The notes: generated from the sequence alone by a model not told the origin. Shown: positions 33,366-44,229, counted from the stretch's first letter. The stretch: 64,000 nt of DNA from Crotalaria pallida (GCA_037953625.1 CM075652.1:50585501-50649500), one strand, 5' to 3'. Numbers and translations are program-made.

Positions 33366-33836
33366 ATGTCACGTTACATCGCTTGCATCGAGATCCGGCC
33401 CCTTCCTAGTGGCATATGGATCTACGAGGATCACCGAGCGGTATTTGAGGGTGAGGTAGAGATTACCTTCTATCACCCCAACCCACTGATCCGGTTTCAT
33501 CCTCGTAGGTTTAGGATCCTCATCATATATACTATGCACGTACCACCCTTTTACACTTACCATCGACCACCTCCCACACGACCAGCTCGCTCATATCACA
33601 GTTTTCGATTCTGACCTACCCGCTCACACCCTTTTTCTTCTAGAGTCGTCCGAGAGGAGACTCCCCTATCTGATTCGAGGAGCCCTGATAGGGTCTCGCC
33701 ATCACCTGACCCTGTGCCCAGTGGAAGGGTACCCACTCCTTCGGATGAGATAGAGGAGGACCCTGTGGAGGACGAGAGCGGAGGCGAGCCTGTCGTTCAC
33801 TCTACCGGGAGTCAGTGGAGGGACGATGATCCCTAG
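33366..33836 (+). pseudogene. LTR-embedded ORF, copy in LTR D (157 codons, one internal TGA)
   Basis: The frame from ATG at 33366 runs to TAG at 33834 with one TGA at 33612-33614, in the position of a probable CGA arginine codon. The first 59 codons align with the ORF in LTR C. Beyond them come a Pro/Tyr/Arg-rich section (PPFYTYHRPPPTRPARS), a Ser/Pro section, and an acidic end (DEIEEDPVEDESGGE). The start follows TTGTAG|GTG, like a splice acceptor, and a conserved donor-like TTTTG|GTAAGC lies upstream at 31684 (19200 in LTR C). No family is recognised. It could encode an LTR-specified protein or be a captured host exon. Confidence 0.5.
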
Positions 33837-34115
33837 GTATTTGCATAAGGTAGAGGATGAGGATCAGGGATCCGGTGTGATGGAGGCTGTGGAGGAGATG
33901 CTGCTGCTGATGGGTTGATGATGACTACTGCTGCTATTTGGAGACTTCTACTACTACTACTGCTGCTTATGTCCCATGATCCGCTTCAGAGTCTTTATTT
34001 TTGATATGTAGATATTGTATATAGCTTTTGAGAACTCTGGAGTGATGATCTATTTTGGTATTACAGTTGTATGGACTTGTACTGGATCTTGGAGACATGA
34101 CTTTTGGACTATGTA

Positions 34116-34150
34116 TTTCATGACCTATATATATATATATATATATATAT
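34116..34150. repeat. TA dinucleotide repeat in LTR D
   Basis: A simple TA run ending in TTTTATG; no other signal. Confidence 0.8.
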
Positions 34151-34567
34151 TTTATGTTCATACTATAACCTGTGCATAGTCCTACTATTTCTGCTTACTC
34201 TGATAAAGATATTTAAAGAGTTCGGCTACGATATTTGAAAATGGTATCAGTTCCGCAAAACGAAAGAATGGATGGCATCACTTAAGTTTTTACAATGTAA
34301 ATACAATTTCTAAGAACAGATGCTATCTGGATTGTGAAAAGATTTCATTATCTTAGAAAATGCCGAATTCAGTATAATGTTTAAAATGAAATAAAATCTA
34401 ATCCCCAAGAATTCCATATTTTGGTTTCTACACCCGCTTCCTTTAGAAAATGAAAAGGGAAAATTTAAGCCATGTATTTTCTAACACTAAACAAGTCCAT
34501 ATTATTTGTGTAATAGTTTATTTATTACTCTAATTTCGAGAATTATATTGAGGGTGTCACACTGATA

Positions 34568-37500
34568 TGTCGGGAATAGATCCAGATTTTATTTGCCATC
34601 GCTTGTCAGTTGATCCAAAGTTCAAGCCAGTGTCACAAAGGAGAAGGAAGATGGGTGATGAACGGCAGAAGGTGATCGCTGCGAATGTGGAGGAGCTCTT
34701 ACAAGCTGGTTTCATCAGGGAAGATCCTTATACTACGTGGCTCTCTAATGTAGTTTTGGTCAAAAAATCCAATGGTAAATGGCGTATGTGCGTGGACTAT
34801 ACGGATTTAAACAAAGCGTGCCCCAAAGACACCTACCCTCTTCCCAACATAGACAAGCTGGTTGATAATTCTGCTGGTTACCAGTTGCTTTCATTCATGG
34901 ACGCTTATGCCAGTTACAATCAAATTCCCATGTTTAGTGACGATCAAGAAAAAACCGCTTTTATGACTGGTAGAACAACATACTATTACACAGTAATGCC
35001 GTTTGGTTTGAAAAATGCAGGTGCAACATACCAGAGGATGATGGATAAAATCTTTGGGGAGCTGATTGGCCCAACTTTGGAAGTTTATGTCGATGATATG
35101 ATTGTTAAGTCAAAGGAGCAAAGGAGCCACAAGCAGGATTTAGAGGTTGTCCTCAGTAAGGTACGTCAACATAATATGCGTTTAAATCCACTGAAGTGTG
35201 CCTTTGGTGTCACAACAGGAAAATTCCTAGGTTTTATGCTTACTAGCAGAGGAATAGAGGCTAACCCTGAAAAGTGTGATGCAATCACGCAGATGAGGAG
35301 CCCGAATTCCGTGAAGGAAGTTCAGCAGCTAACCGGACGCATAGCCGCATTAACAAGATTTTTGTCAAAATCCGCTTACAAATCTCTTCCACTATTCCAA
35401 TTGCTTAAAAAGGACCGGGAGTTCAAATGGACTGATGAATGTGAAGCAACCTTTCAGGAATTCAAGCGTTCTCCAATCCTCCGATCTTGAGCAAGCCTGA
35501 GCAAGGTGAAACTCTCTATTTGTATCTGGCAGTAAATGATGAAGCGGTGAGTGCTGCTTTGGTTAGGGATTTGGAGGAAGGACAGAGGTCGGTGTATTTT
35601 GTCACCAAGGTGTTGCAAGAAGCAGAAAAAAGGTATCAGAAAATTGAAAAAATGGCGTTAGCGCTGGTGGTCACGGCGAGGCGTCTGAGGCAATATTTCC
35701 AATGCCATCCAGTTGCAGTCAGAACGGATCAGCCCATTCGGCAGATATTACAAAAACCAGACTTAGCAGGTCGTATGATCAATTGGTCAGTGGAATTGTC
35801 CGAATATGGGATCAACTATGAATCAAGAACAACAATCAAGTCTCAGATTTTGGCAGACTTCATCGTGGAATTGGCACCAAAGAAGGATTCTAAAGTCTGG
35901 ACCCTGTTTGTTGATGGTTCATCCAATCAGACAAGTGGATGAGCTGGTATAATATTGGAAAACGCTCAAGGGGTGTCCATCGAATATTCATTAAGGTTCG
36001 ATTTTCCAACTTCTAACAATCAGGCTGAATACGAAGCCTGTCTTGCTGGGATGACGATGGCCAAGTATCTTGGAGCGCACTCAATCCTACTATACAGCGA
36101 TTCGCAGCTGGTGATTTCCCAAATTTATAGGAGACTTCCAAACCAAGGAGCCTTTACTTCAAAAGTATCTCACCAAATGCAAGAAGTTGGCAGAAATGTT
36201 TGACAGCGTTGATTTTCAGCACATTCTGAGAGATCAGAATTCCAGAGCTGATGTCTTGTCCAAGTTGGCTAGCACCAAGAAACCAGGGAATCACAGGTCT
36301 GTGATTCAACAAGCTATCTCTCACCCCAGTGCAACATTGGCAGTGAGGGATGAAGATTCATGGGCTTCTCTTATCCTGGCGTTTCTACTTCATGGAATCC
36401 TTCTAGGTGAAGATGACATAGCAAGAAAGGTAAGAAAAATGGCTCCTCACTTTGTCATACAAGATGGACTGCTCTATCGAAGAGGGTTTTCATCACCCCT
36501 ACTCCGGTGTCGGACTGAATGGGAAGCCGAATTGGCCCTGAAAGAAGTGCATGAAGGGAGATGCAGTCACCATTTGGGAGGAAGAAGTCTGGCAAGGAAG
36601 ATATTGAGAGTCGGATTCTACTGGCCCAGTATCCAGTTGGATTCCATGAATCATGTGAAGAATTGTGATCGTTGTCAGAAACATGCTGATGTTCATTTGG
36701 CGCCACCGGAGGAACTCCATTCCATATCAGCTCCGTGGCCTTTCTTTCGGTGGGGGATGGACGTGTTAGGACCGGTCCCGCAGGCAGTAGGACAAGTAAC
36801 CCATCTAGTGGTGACAGTTGATTATTTCACCAAGTGGATCGAAGCTAAAGCAGTTGTTGTTACTACTTTTACACAGATCCTGAAATTCTTTAGTAACCAA
36901 GTGATATCACGTTTCGGAGTTCTCGCGGTACTGATCACCGACAATGGCACCCAATTTACCAGCAGAGCTTTCAAGGAGTTTCTCCAAAAGTTAGGGATAA
37001 AGCAGCTTCTATCTTCTGTGGAACACCCGCAGAGTAACGGACAAGCCGAAGCAGCCAACATGTGTATCTTAAGGGGTTTGAAAAGAAAGCTGGAAGATAG
37101 CAAAGGTAAATGGGTAGAGTGCATAGATGTTGTCCTTTGGTCCTGTAGAACCACTCCACACTCGACTACTGGAGAGACTCCATTTAAGCTTACGTATGGG
37201 AGTGAAGCCATGATTCCACTAGAAGTAGGATCCACTAATATGAGGTCGAGGTATTTTGATCCCGAAGCTAATATGCAACTCATCAGAGAAAATTTGGACT
37301 TCTTGCAAGAATCCAGGGAGATGGCGACTGTTCGCATGGCCACAATCCAGCAGCAGTCGGCAAAGCAATATAATTTAAGGGTGATTTCCAGGGCCTTCAA
37401 CGAAGGTGACTTAGTGTTAAGAAGGGCTGACGTACACGGTAATGAGCCGGCACATGGGAAGTTGGCAGCCAATTGGGAAGGGCCGTACCGAGTCCGATCC

Positions 37501-37596
37501 AAAACTGGAAAGGGAGCATACTTTCTGGAAACACTTACTGGCAGAGGCATCAAGAATCCGTGGAATGCAGCTAAGCTTCGCATTTATTATAGTTGA
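34568..37596 (+). pseudogene. Tat element reverse transcriptase, RNase H and integrase
   Basis: 34568-35480: reverse transcriptase with CVDYTDLNKACPKD, FMDAYASYNQI, MPFGLKNAGATYQ and the catalytic YVDDMIVKS. A frameshift near 35480 leads into the first RNase H (35487-35870, AEKRYQKIEKMALAL). A second RNase H-like domain follows (LFVDGSS near 35906, SNNQAEYEA, LYSDSQLVI), broken by TGA at 35940 and a frameshift near 36130. Integrase runs to 37596 with an H-H-C-C finger (CDRCQKHA), core residues in MDVLGP, ITDNGTQF and SNGQAEAAN, and a C-terminal domain (EGPYRVRSKTGKGAYFLE). Dual RNase H domains are characteristic of the Tat lineage. The integrase part alone is uninterrupted (36187-37596). Confidence 0.8.
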
Positions 37597-38651
37597 ATTA
37601 TGTTCTTTGTTTATGCTTTCATAGAGTTGTTTGTTTTCCAAGAAGGTCTTACAGACCATTGTCATGTGTCTAATTTATCTCTATTTTAGAAAGAGGGTCA
37701 CCCATAGACCTCTATTTGGTTTAAGTTATGATTGTACTTGGCTTTCTATTTTATTAATGAGAATTATGAAAATTCCATAAGTTACAAGATTGAGTATAGT
37801 ACCCCAATGAGATGGTTTGCTCAAAATAATTGCCTTCATTCAAATACAAGAGTTAGGAATCCGGTATGAGGAATCCGACCTGAAAGAGTTTCAATCTTAG
37901 AAATTATGAATCCGATATCATGAATCCGGTATCAGGAAACCGATATCAGGCATTTCAAAAAAAAATCGGTATCAAGAATTCGGTATTGGAATCCGGTATC
38001 AGGAATTCGGTATTGGAATCCGGTATCAAGAATCTTATACTTAATAACAAAATTTGTATTTTGAAGAGAATTCGGAAAGTCGATATCCGAATAAACAATT
38101 CGGTATCAGGAATCTTATAATTGGTAATAAAATTTATCTTCTCAAAAACATGAAGCTGGTAAGACTTAAGTGAAAATCCTAGTATCCAATACTTGATACA
38201 CCACTTATTTGATTAGCCACCAGATAAGAAGTGAAATGGGTAAGGAGATGTTCTCATGAAGAAATGAACACCGCCCATGTACATACAATGATCCCTGTTA
38301 GTTTCAGAAAACTAATAAGTTAAATGGAAAGTCATTCGCTGGCTAGAATAGGACATCCATGGATCAATAAAAAAGATGGATACACAAAGGAAAAATATAA
38401 CAGATACTAGGCCGAATTCATTAATTGGAAAGTCAGAACACAAATACAACCAAAGAAAAACAGAAATCGGAATACGAATTACAACTAAGTAAAGGAAAAA
38501 ACGAAGTGCAAAATAGGAAAAAGCCAACAACACAAGACTGAAAACAGAAAGACTTGAAATAAACAAGATTGAACTAGAAGACTAAGCAGCAGCATCATCA
38601 TCCTCATGTCCCCCACCATCCTCATGTCCCTCATCATCCTCAGTTTCCTCA
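37597..38651. other. Spacer between Tat pol and antisense gene
   Basis: Non-coding. It contains short irregular repeats of CCGGTATCAGGAAT at 37860-38130, similar in wording to the LTR tandem repeat. An acidic open frame on the minus strand (38582-38690) may be the shifted tail of the antisense gene. Confidence 0.5.
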
Positions 38652-40282
38652 TCATCTCCAGTGGCCATCATGGCAGTCCTCATCATCCAAGTTGACAAGC
38701 ACTCTGGTTCCATCTCGAAGGTAGCTATAAAGTGCTCCATCTTCGACTTTGTGCAAAAAATGCATACCCTTGGCAGAAAAATTGTTGTTGAGGAAGTTGG
38801 CTTGCTCCACCGCATTCATGAAGGAAGACTGGACTGATCCAATCCACTTTTCTTTGTACATGTCTCTTTGTTTTTCAGCCTCATTGAGTGCATCCCTCAG
38901 CGTGTTCAAGGCAGCATCGTTGGCATCATTCACTTCTTTCAGTTTGTCATTCATCCTCTTTGCGAATTCTTCCTCAGCTTGGGAAAGGGCTTGCTTGGTC
39001 TTCCTCAATTCGGCTGCTTGGGAGGCAATCTGTTCAGCCATTTCAGCATCTTTCTTAACATAAGCAGCCAAGTCCACAACCTCTTGCCCAATGAACAAGA
39101 CCTTTTCAGCGTTATCCTCTAAGAACTGGAGTGTGGAGGCAGCACGGAGTTGGTGTTTCTTTAAGGACTTCATCAAGTTGACAAATTCTCGGCGTGTCAT
39201 TCCTTGAAAACGATGAGAGTCAGAATCAGTCAACAACATGCGACCAAAATTCTCGCTCAGGTTTTCCTCCCACACTGAGGAAGTGAAACCAGAAGATCCC
39301 TGACCAGCATCAAAGTGAGATCTAGTGGGAGAACCGGATTGGAAAGGTTCTTGATTTTTCCTCTTTCGGGCAGCACCTTCAGAACTGTCAAGGACTACGG
39401 CAGCTGGAGGGGGACGGTTGGCACTTGTCTTGCTACGTTTGGGAGGCTTCCTTGGGGCATTCCCGATAGCGGCAAGGTCTTGAGGGCTCGCCAATTTTTC
39501 TGCATAAAAACAGTACAAAAGCATTAATAATTCCAAAGGCTACAGAAACAAGTAAATAATATACGTCAGGTATCCTACCGAATACCGAGCGCAGGGAATC
39601 TGGTTCCGCATCCACTATCTTCCTGGTACTAATGTACCCAAAACGTTCATACCGTTGAAAGGCCCTCAAATAACACCAACCGTTAGGATGGAGTTGTGTT
39701 GGAGCGAGTTCCAGGTGCTTGAGGATTCTACATTCAAAGTCGGTAAAGGGAATACGAACCCCACAAGTTTCAAAGAGAACTACATACATAAAGAAGAAAT
39801 TCTCAAGGGGGCTTCCTACAGTGCAAATTCGGTTCTGGGAAGAGGGGGCCCTCTAAGGCATAAAAGTTTGGAGTAATTCCCGGTGCCACAAGGTCAGCAT
39901 TGTTATGGTATTCCTGTAATAATTGGACATCTATAAATATGGAGGGTCTGCCTAAAGCATCAAGATCTACACTTTCATAGCCACTAATGTCAGTGGGAAG
40001 GATGAATTCCTCAGGGTTTGTTTCAGACCTCTTTTTCCCCATGATGGATTCCTGAGAGGAAGTGTGGAAAGAAAATTTAGAAGGAATGCTGGAGACTTCA
40101 CTAAACATGTCCCTAATGATCCATTTCTTCACTAGTTCGTCTAAAGCTTCCTTTTCGTGTTCATAAAAAGAAGAGTTTTGAAGGCCACTAGGTTGGCTAG
40201 CAGAATCCCCAAGGTTGGTAGAAAAGGGCTTTGATGAATTGGAAGAAGAGCATGAGAGTTTGTTAGAAGGAAATGAGTTCAT
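38652..40282 (-). pseudogene. Antisense accessory gene of the Tat element (gypsy-type transposon domain plus coiled coil)
   Basis: Read leftward from ATG at 40282. Exon 1 (40282-39579) encodes a Ser/Asn-rich start, then a conserved domain with IPFTDFECRILKHLELAPTQ and LHPNGW, which matches my recollection of the Pfam family Putative gypsy type transposon (Transposase_28). A one-base shift near 39840 separates the two halves. A 79-bp intron (39500-39578, GTAGGA...ATGCAG) joins in phase to exon 2 (39499-38652). Exon 2 has a basic stretch (RKPPKRSK), then about 120 residues of Ala/Glu/Lys-rich coiled coil (EMAEQIASQAAELRKTKQA). An alternative acidic tail lies in another frame at 38582. Accessory ORFs downstream of pol, including antisense ones, are known in Tat-lineage elements; their role is not established. 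Confidence 0.65.
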
Positions 40283-40836
40283 GATAAAATAAAAAAGCAA
40301 AGGATAAGAAGATATATACCTGAGAATGAAGGAAGGAAGAGGGAAAGAAGATATGAATTCGTATGCAGCAGAGAAGAAATGGAGAAGTGAGTTTTATCAG
40401 GAAAGGCTCCTCTCTCTTTACAAAGGGAGTTCAGTTTTCAGAGGAAGCAGGTGAAAGAGTGCTTGCATTAAGTGAAAGACCACTCAAAAGATGTGTCAGT
40501 TGGATAAGACAGCAAGGGGTCATAATGGTTGCAGTGATGAGTCATGATGATTGACAACACACCCTTCCATTTTCCTAGAAATTTAACTCCATTCGGTGCA
40601 CCTTTTCAGGTCTCACAGAAACCGAATTGCTTTTGGGAATGGTAAGGATAGAAATCCGAGTTCCAAAGTTTTGCTAGGAGGAAGATTGAGTCCCTAGGAA
40701 GCTAAGATTTTGGTTGGATCGATTTTTTGATTTGAGCAAGTTCATTTTAGATTATAGTGAATGTTTCGGACTCAACCCGATTCCTTCAATAAATAAAAAG
40801 AAACAAGTTTTTGAGTCAGGCCAGATTATAATTCAT

Positions 40837-42164
40837 GGGATCTAGTTTTTCAAAATGCTTAACCCAAAAAAATAATTTTTTTTTCAAAATATTCCCATGT
40901 ATATAATGTATATATACATTTTTTTATGCTTTGTACGCTAAAGAGTTAGAGTACGAATTTTAAAATTATAATTTATACATACGCTAATCCATTCAAATCT
41001 TAATATTTTTGTTTATTACACTGAGAAGTCGTGGTATGTGTAACTTTTTCTCGTCTTCTCAAACTTGCTCTTATTCTTTGTCTTCCATCTTTAGATACGA
41101 GTGACAAGTATTCGAGCTTCTTCTTCAATGCATGTCTATATCTATATTACCCACTGCCATATCTACTATGAACACAAGCAAAATTGATTTAATGACACTG
41201 AATGAAAAGATGAACTGAAATAAAGCATTGGGTTTTCTTTTTTTTTTTTTTGGAAATTGAGTTAGCATAAGTAATAAAGTAATACAAAGACCAATTCCAA
41301 ACATAAATTAGCATTTGAAAAGTTAGCTGATGCCAATCAAGCAACAACTATTAAAACTATATTGTGACCACACACACACCCAAAAAAAAAATAATAAATC
41401 ACGTTACACATTTTGTTTCATACTGCAGGAATAGAGTAGCGGGAAAATGCATACATAAAAATGGCAAGTTGCCAAAATTCAACAAGAATTCACGTTACAC
41501 ATTTTGTTTCATACTGCAGGAATAGAGTAGCAGGAAAATGCATACATAAAATGGCAAGTTGCCAAAATTCAACAAGGTCATATTTTTATAGTAAAACTAG
41601 AAACTCTCGGGATAATTCTAAACTCATACTATAAGTTACTGTTTTTATAAGAAACCTTGACAAATGGGATAGTTGTGTGGCTGGTTCAATTAGAAAAAGG
41701 AGTCACAGTTAACAAAATTGCAATGAACAAAGTTACAAAGTAGTAGTTAGCTTGTAACCGACCATAGTAGAAATCATAAAATATTTCAACACCATGAATT
41801 TAAGTGGTGTTAACTTTTTCTCATTAAAGGCTACAGTGTTGATGTGAAAAAGTAACATACACTCCCCCTATCCGCAAAAATTACGCATACCTTGGGCTCA
41901 GTGTATTGGCAAAAATTTGATTTTTTTATATGATGGGTCAAGTGGAAAAGTTACACATACATTGACCCCTTAACATATTAAAAAAAATATTAGGATTTGA
42001 AGAGATCAATATATGTATAATTTTAAAATTCGTACCCTACTTAGTTTATAAAGCGTAAAAAAAAATATGTATATATACATACAAGAGGGTATTTCGGGGA
42101 AAAATTAATTTTTTGAGGGTCAAATATAAAATATTAAAGAGGGAGGTCAAAAAACTAGATCACG
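40837..42164. mobile_element. Inverted-repeat DNA element upstream of the glucosyltransferase gene
   Basis: The ends GGATCTAGTTTTT and AAAAAACTAGATC are inverted. The arms pair for about 200-300 bp, including TTTTAAAATTATAATTTATACAT against TGTATAATTTTAAAATTCGTAC. The 8-bp sequence TAATTCAT flanks it at 40829-40836 and 42165-42172. The 1328-bp unit has no coding sequence, so it is a non-autonomous element of hAT or Mutator-like type. It ends under 400 bp before the UGT start codon. Confidence 0.65.
41400..41577. repeat. Tandem duplication of about 90 bp
   Basis: CACGTTACACATTTTGTTTC...GCCAAAATTCAACAAG occurs twice in a row (41400-41485 and 41492-41577) with one substitution (GCGGG versus GCAGG) and one A-run difference. 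It lies inside the inverted-repeat element. Confidence 0.9.
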
Positions 42165-42171
42165 TAATTCA

Positions 42172-42416
42172 TACTTCCTCTGTCCCACAAGGATAATAAA
42201 AAATGACTAAATTTTTTATCTCAAATTATAGTTAAAATAATTAATGAAAAGTTTAGATTTTGTAAACTTTGAATTATGATTGGTTAATCTATGCAAAATG
42301 CATTAAATTAGTTGTTTGATAATTGGTTGATGTATCAGACAAATCATTAAATGTATGTTTCCTTAATTTTTTTGACTTATGAATTTTTTAACCATCTTTA
42401 TGGGACAGAGGAGTAA
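42172..42416. mobile_element. MITE, TACTCC...GGAGTA family
   Basis: Ends TACTTCCTCTGTCCCACAAGG and TTATGGGACAGAGGAGTA are inverted; the unit is about 245 bp and AT-rich. It adjoins the target duplication of the previous element and lies only 134 bp before the glucosyltransferase start codon, so it reaches into the promoter. Confidence 0.65.
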
Positions 42417-42485
42417 CAATTAAAGAAAGGGAGGGTTCATAATCCATAACAGAGTCATAATTCATGCTTGACCAAGCATGAAAGC

Positions 42486-42496
42486 AAGTATATATC
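42486..42496 (+). promoter_or_regulatory. TATA box of the glucosyltransferase gene
   Basis: GTATATATCTA lies 55-65 nt before the ATG at 42551, a plausible distance for a short 5' leader. It is just beyond the MITE. Confidence 0.55.
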
Positions 42497-42550
42497 TAAC
42501 GCATAATTCGCCAAGACACTACAAAAATAATCCAAGACCAATCTTCAATA

Positions 42551-43984
42551 ATGGCTTCTAGTAACCAAAGTTCATCAATGGCTGACAACCAAACCAATAG
42601 AAAAAGCAATAGCAACATTCATCAAACCGTGGTGGTAATGATACCTTTCCCAGCACAAGGCCATCTAAACCAGCTTATGCACTTGTCACACTTAATGTTG
42701 TCACACAACATACCTGTTAACTATGTTGGCACCGCTACGCACAACCTTCAGGCCAAAGTTCGTGTCCAAGGTTGGGACCCAAACTCCATTTCCAACATCC
42801 ATTTCCATGACTTGAAAGTTCCATCTTATGCTTCACCACTTCCAAACCCAAACGGTGAAACCAAATTCCCATCTCATTTGATTCCTTCCTTTGAGGCCTC
42901 CTGCTCTCATCTTCGCGAGCCTGTAGCAGCACTTCTGCTATCCCTTTCATTGAAAGCCAGAAAGATCATACTCATCTATGACTCCCTAATGGCATATGTG
43001 GTGCAAGATGTCAAAAATATAGCAAATGCTGAGAGTTACGATTTTCACTGCACAAGTGCTTTTGCTATCTTCGCACATCGTTGGGATAAAATGGGAAGAC
43101 CACCATCGGAAAGCGCACTTATCCCAGAACTACCCTCTAGGGAAGGATGCTTCACAAACCAATTCAGAGAGTTCATGACTGCACAAGTTCAAATCCCTAA
43201 ATTCAACGATGGGAACATCTACAATACAACAAGGGCAATTGAAGGTCCTTATATGGAGTTCATAGATCGCGTCACTGCTGGCGAGAATAACTGGGCTTTG
43301 GGACCCTTCAACCCTTTAACAATTGGGAAGGAAAGCTCACAGGGAAGTCACTTTAGCTTAACTTGGCTGGATAAACAAGAACCAATGTCAGTTATTTATA
43401 TATCCTTTGGGACAACAACAGCCTTGACTGGGGAACAAATCAAAGAGATTGCAACTGGTTTGGAACAGAGCAAGCAAAAGTTCATCTGGGTGATAAGAGA
43501 TGCTGATAAAGGAAACATCTTTGATGATGATGAAGTTCAAAGACATGAGCTTCCAGACAGATTTGAAGAGAGAGTTGAAGGTATTGGGTTAGTTGTGAGA
43601 GACTGGGCACCTCAGTTGGAAATTCTTAGTCATCCTTCAACAGGAGGGTTTATGAGTCACTGTGGATGGAACTCCTGCATAGAGAGCATAACCATGGGGG
43701 TGCCAATAGCAGCATGGCCTATGCACTCTGACCAACCAAGGAACAGTGTTTTGTTAACACAAGTGCTGAAGGTTGGTTTGGTTGTAAAGGACTGGGCTCA
43801 AAGGAATGGATTGGTGACTGCATCAGATGTTGAGAATGCTGTGAGAACGTTGATGGAAACAGAGGAAGGTGAAGGGATGAGACAGAGGGCAATGAACTTG
43901 AAAGATGCCATTCAAAGGTCCATGGATGAAGGTGGCATTTCTCGTGTAGAAATGGATTCTTTCATTGGTCATATCACTAGTTAG
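42551..43984 (+). CDS. UDP-glycosyltransferase, zeatin O-glucosyltransferase-like
   Basis: Intact 477-residue, single-exon family 1 glycosyltransferase, the usual size for plant UGTs. The N-terminal acceptor domain has FPAQGHLNQL with the catalytic His at residue 38. The C-terminal donor-binding PSPG box runs from Trp352 (WAPQLEILSHPSTGGFMSHC) to Gln395 (HSDQ). Segments such as NIHFHD, HLIPSFEAS, IYNTTR and FGTTTAL match zeatin O-glucosyltransferases of bean, which transfer glucose from UDP-glucose to the side-chain hydroxyl of zeatin and so store cytokinin reversibly. No signal peptide or membrane segment, consistent with a cytosolic enzyme. A second ATG at residue 10 (MADNQ) could be used; the first is kept because it is in frame with no upstream ATG nearby. 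Substrate is inferred from family and unproven; related enzymes use other hydroxylated acceptors. Confidence 0.92.
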   Translation: MASSNQSSSMADNQTNRKSNSNIHQTVVVMIPFPAQGHLNQLMHLSHLMLSHNIPVNYVGTATHNLQAKVRVQGWDPNSISNIHFHDLKVPSYASPLPNPNGETKFPSHLIPSFEASCSHLREPVAALLLSLSLKARKIILIYDSLMAYVVQDVKNIANAESYDFHCTSAFAIFAHRWDKMGRPPSESALIPELPSREGCFTNQFREFMTAQVQIPKFNDGNIYNTTRAIEGPYMEFIDRVTAGENNWALGPFNPLTIGKESSQGSHFSLTWLDKQEPMSVIYISFGTTTALTGEQIKEIATGLEQSKQKFIWVIRDADKGNIFDDDEVQRHELPDRFEERVEGIGLVVRDWAPQLEILSHPSTGGFMSHCGWNSCIESITMGVPIAAWPMHSDQPRNSVLLTQVLKVGLVVKDWAQRNGLVTASDVENAVRTLMETEEGEGMRQRAMNLKDAIQRSMDEGGISRVEMDSFIGHITS

Positions 43985-44229
43985 TATGGTTTGGCGTCCC
44001 ACAATAATATGTCGCTCCATGCATCATTGCCTCTGCTGGTCAAATAATTTTAAGTTATTGAACTTTTAAATCCAAATAATTTTAAATTATATTTTCTTAA
44101 CAAATTATATTTTTTTAGCTACTAAATCATGTCTGGATATTTCAAAACAATCCTTCTCTGTCATCAACTATTGTATTTTTAAGTTAAGAGTTACGAAATT
44201 CTATACAAAAATCAAGAATTAAAATAGAA

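Larger units (their letters stand above)
31001..34561 (+). mobile_element. Solo LTR D inserted in Tat pol
   Basis: A 3561-bp segment begins TGTAACACCCCAAAA and ends GGGTGTCACA. It is flanked by CTGATA at 30995-31000 and 34562-34567; a 5-bp duplication plus one chance match is also possible. Taking out the segment and one flank rejoins the reading frame exactly as DLFAWTAADM-SGIDPDF, so it is certainly an insertion. It has no gag-pol, hence a solo LTR. It carries a TATA box near 31421, a palindrome array (31260-32640), splice-like signals and a 157-codon ORF (33366). It is related to LTR C at 18486. Confidence 0.85.
27793..40560 (+). mobile_element. Degenerate Tat-lineage Ty3/gypsy element with antisense accessory gene
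   Basis: Rightward order: 5' LTR (27793-28564); primer-binding site; gag (28668-30197); protease (30209-30718); pol broken by solo LTR D at 31001-34561; reverse transcriptase, two RNase H-like regions and integrase (34568-37596); a repeat-rich spacer; and an antisense gene (38652-40282, minus). The protein motifs (DLNKACPKD, YVDDMIVKS, and a second RNase H with SNNQAEYEA) are those of the Tat/Retand/Ogre lineage. Multiple frameshifts and a stop make it defective. I could not find a 3' LTR matching the 5' one, so the right boundary is approximate and the 3' end is probably deleted. Confidence 0.75.

Noticed and set aside
36822..37583. 253-codon minus frame
   Set aside because: Antisense shadow of the Tat integrase, which carries the catalytic motifs in the plus frame.
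40561..40836. A 3' LTR of the Tat element
   Set aside because: No resemblance to 27793-28564 could be found by eye, so the 3' LTR is considered missing or beyond recognition.
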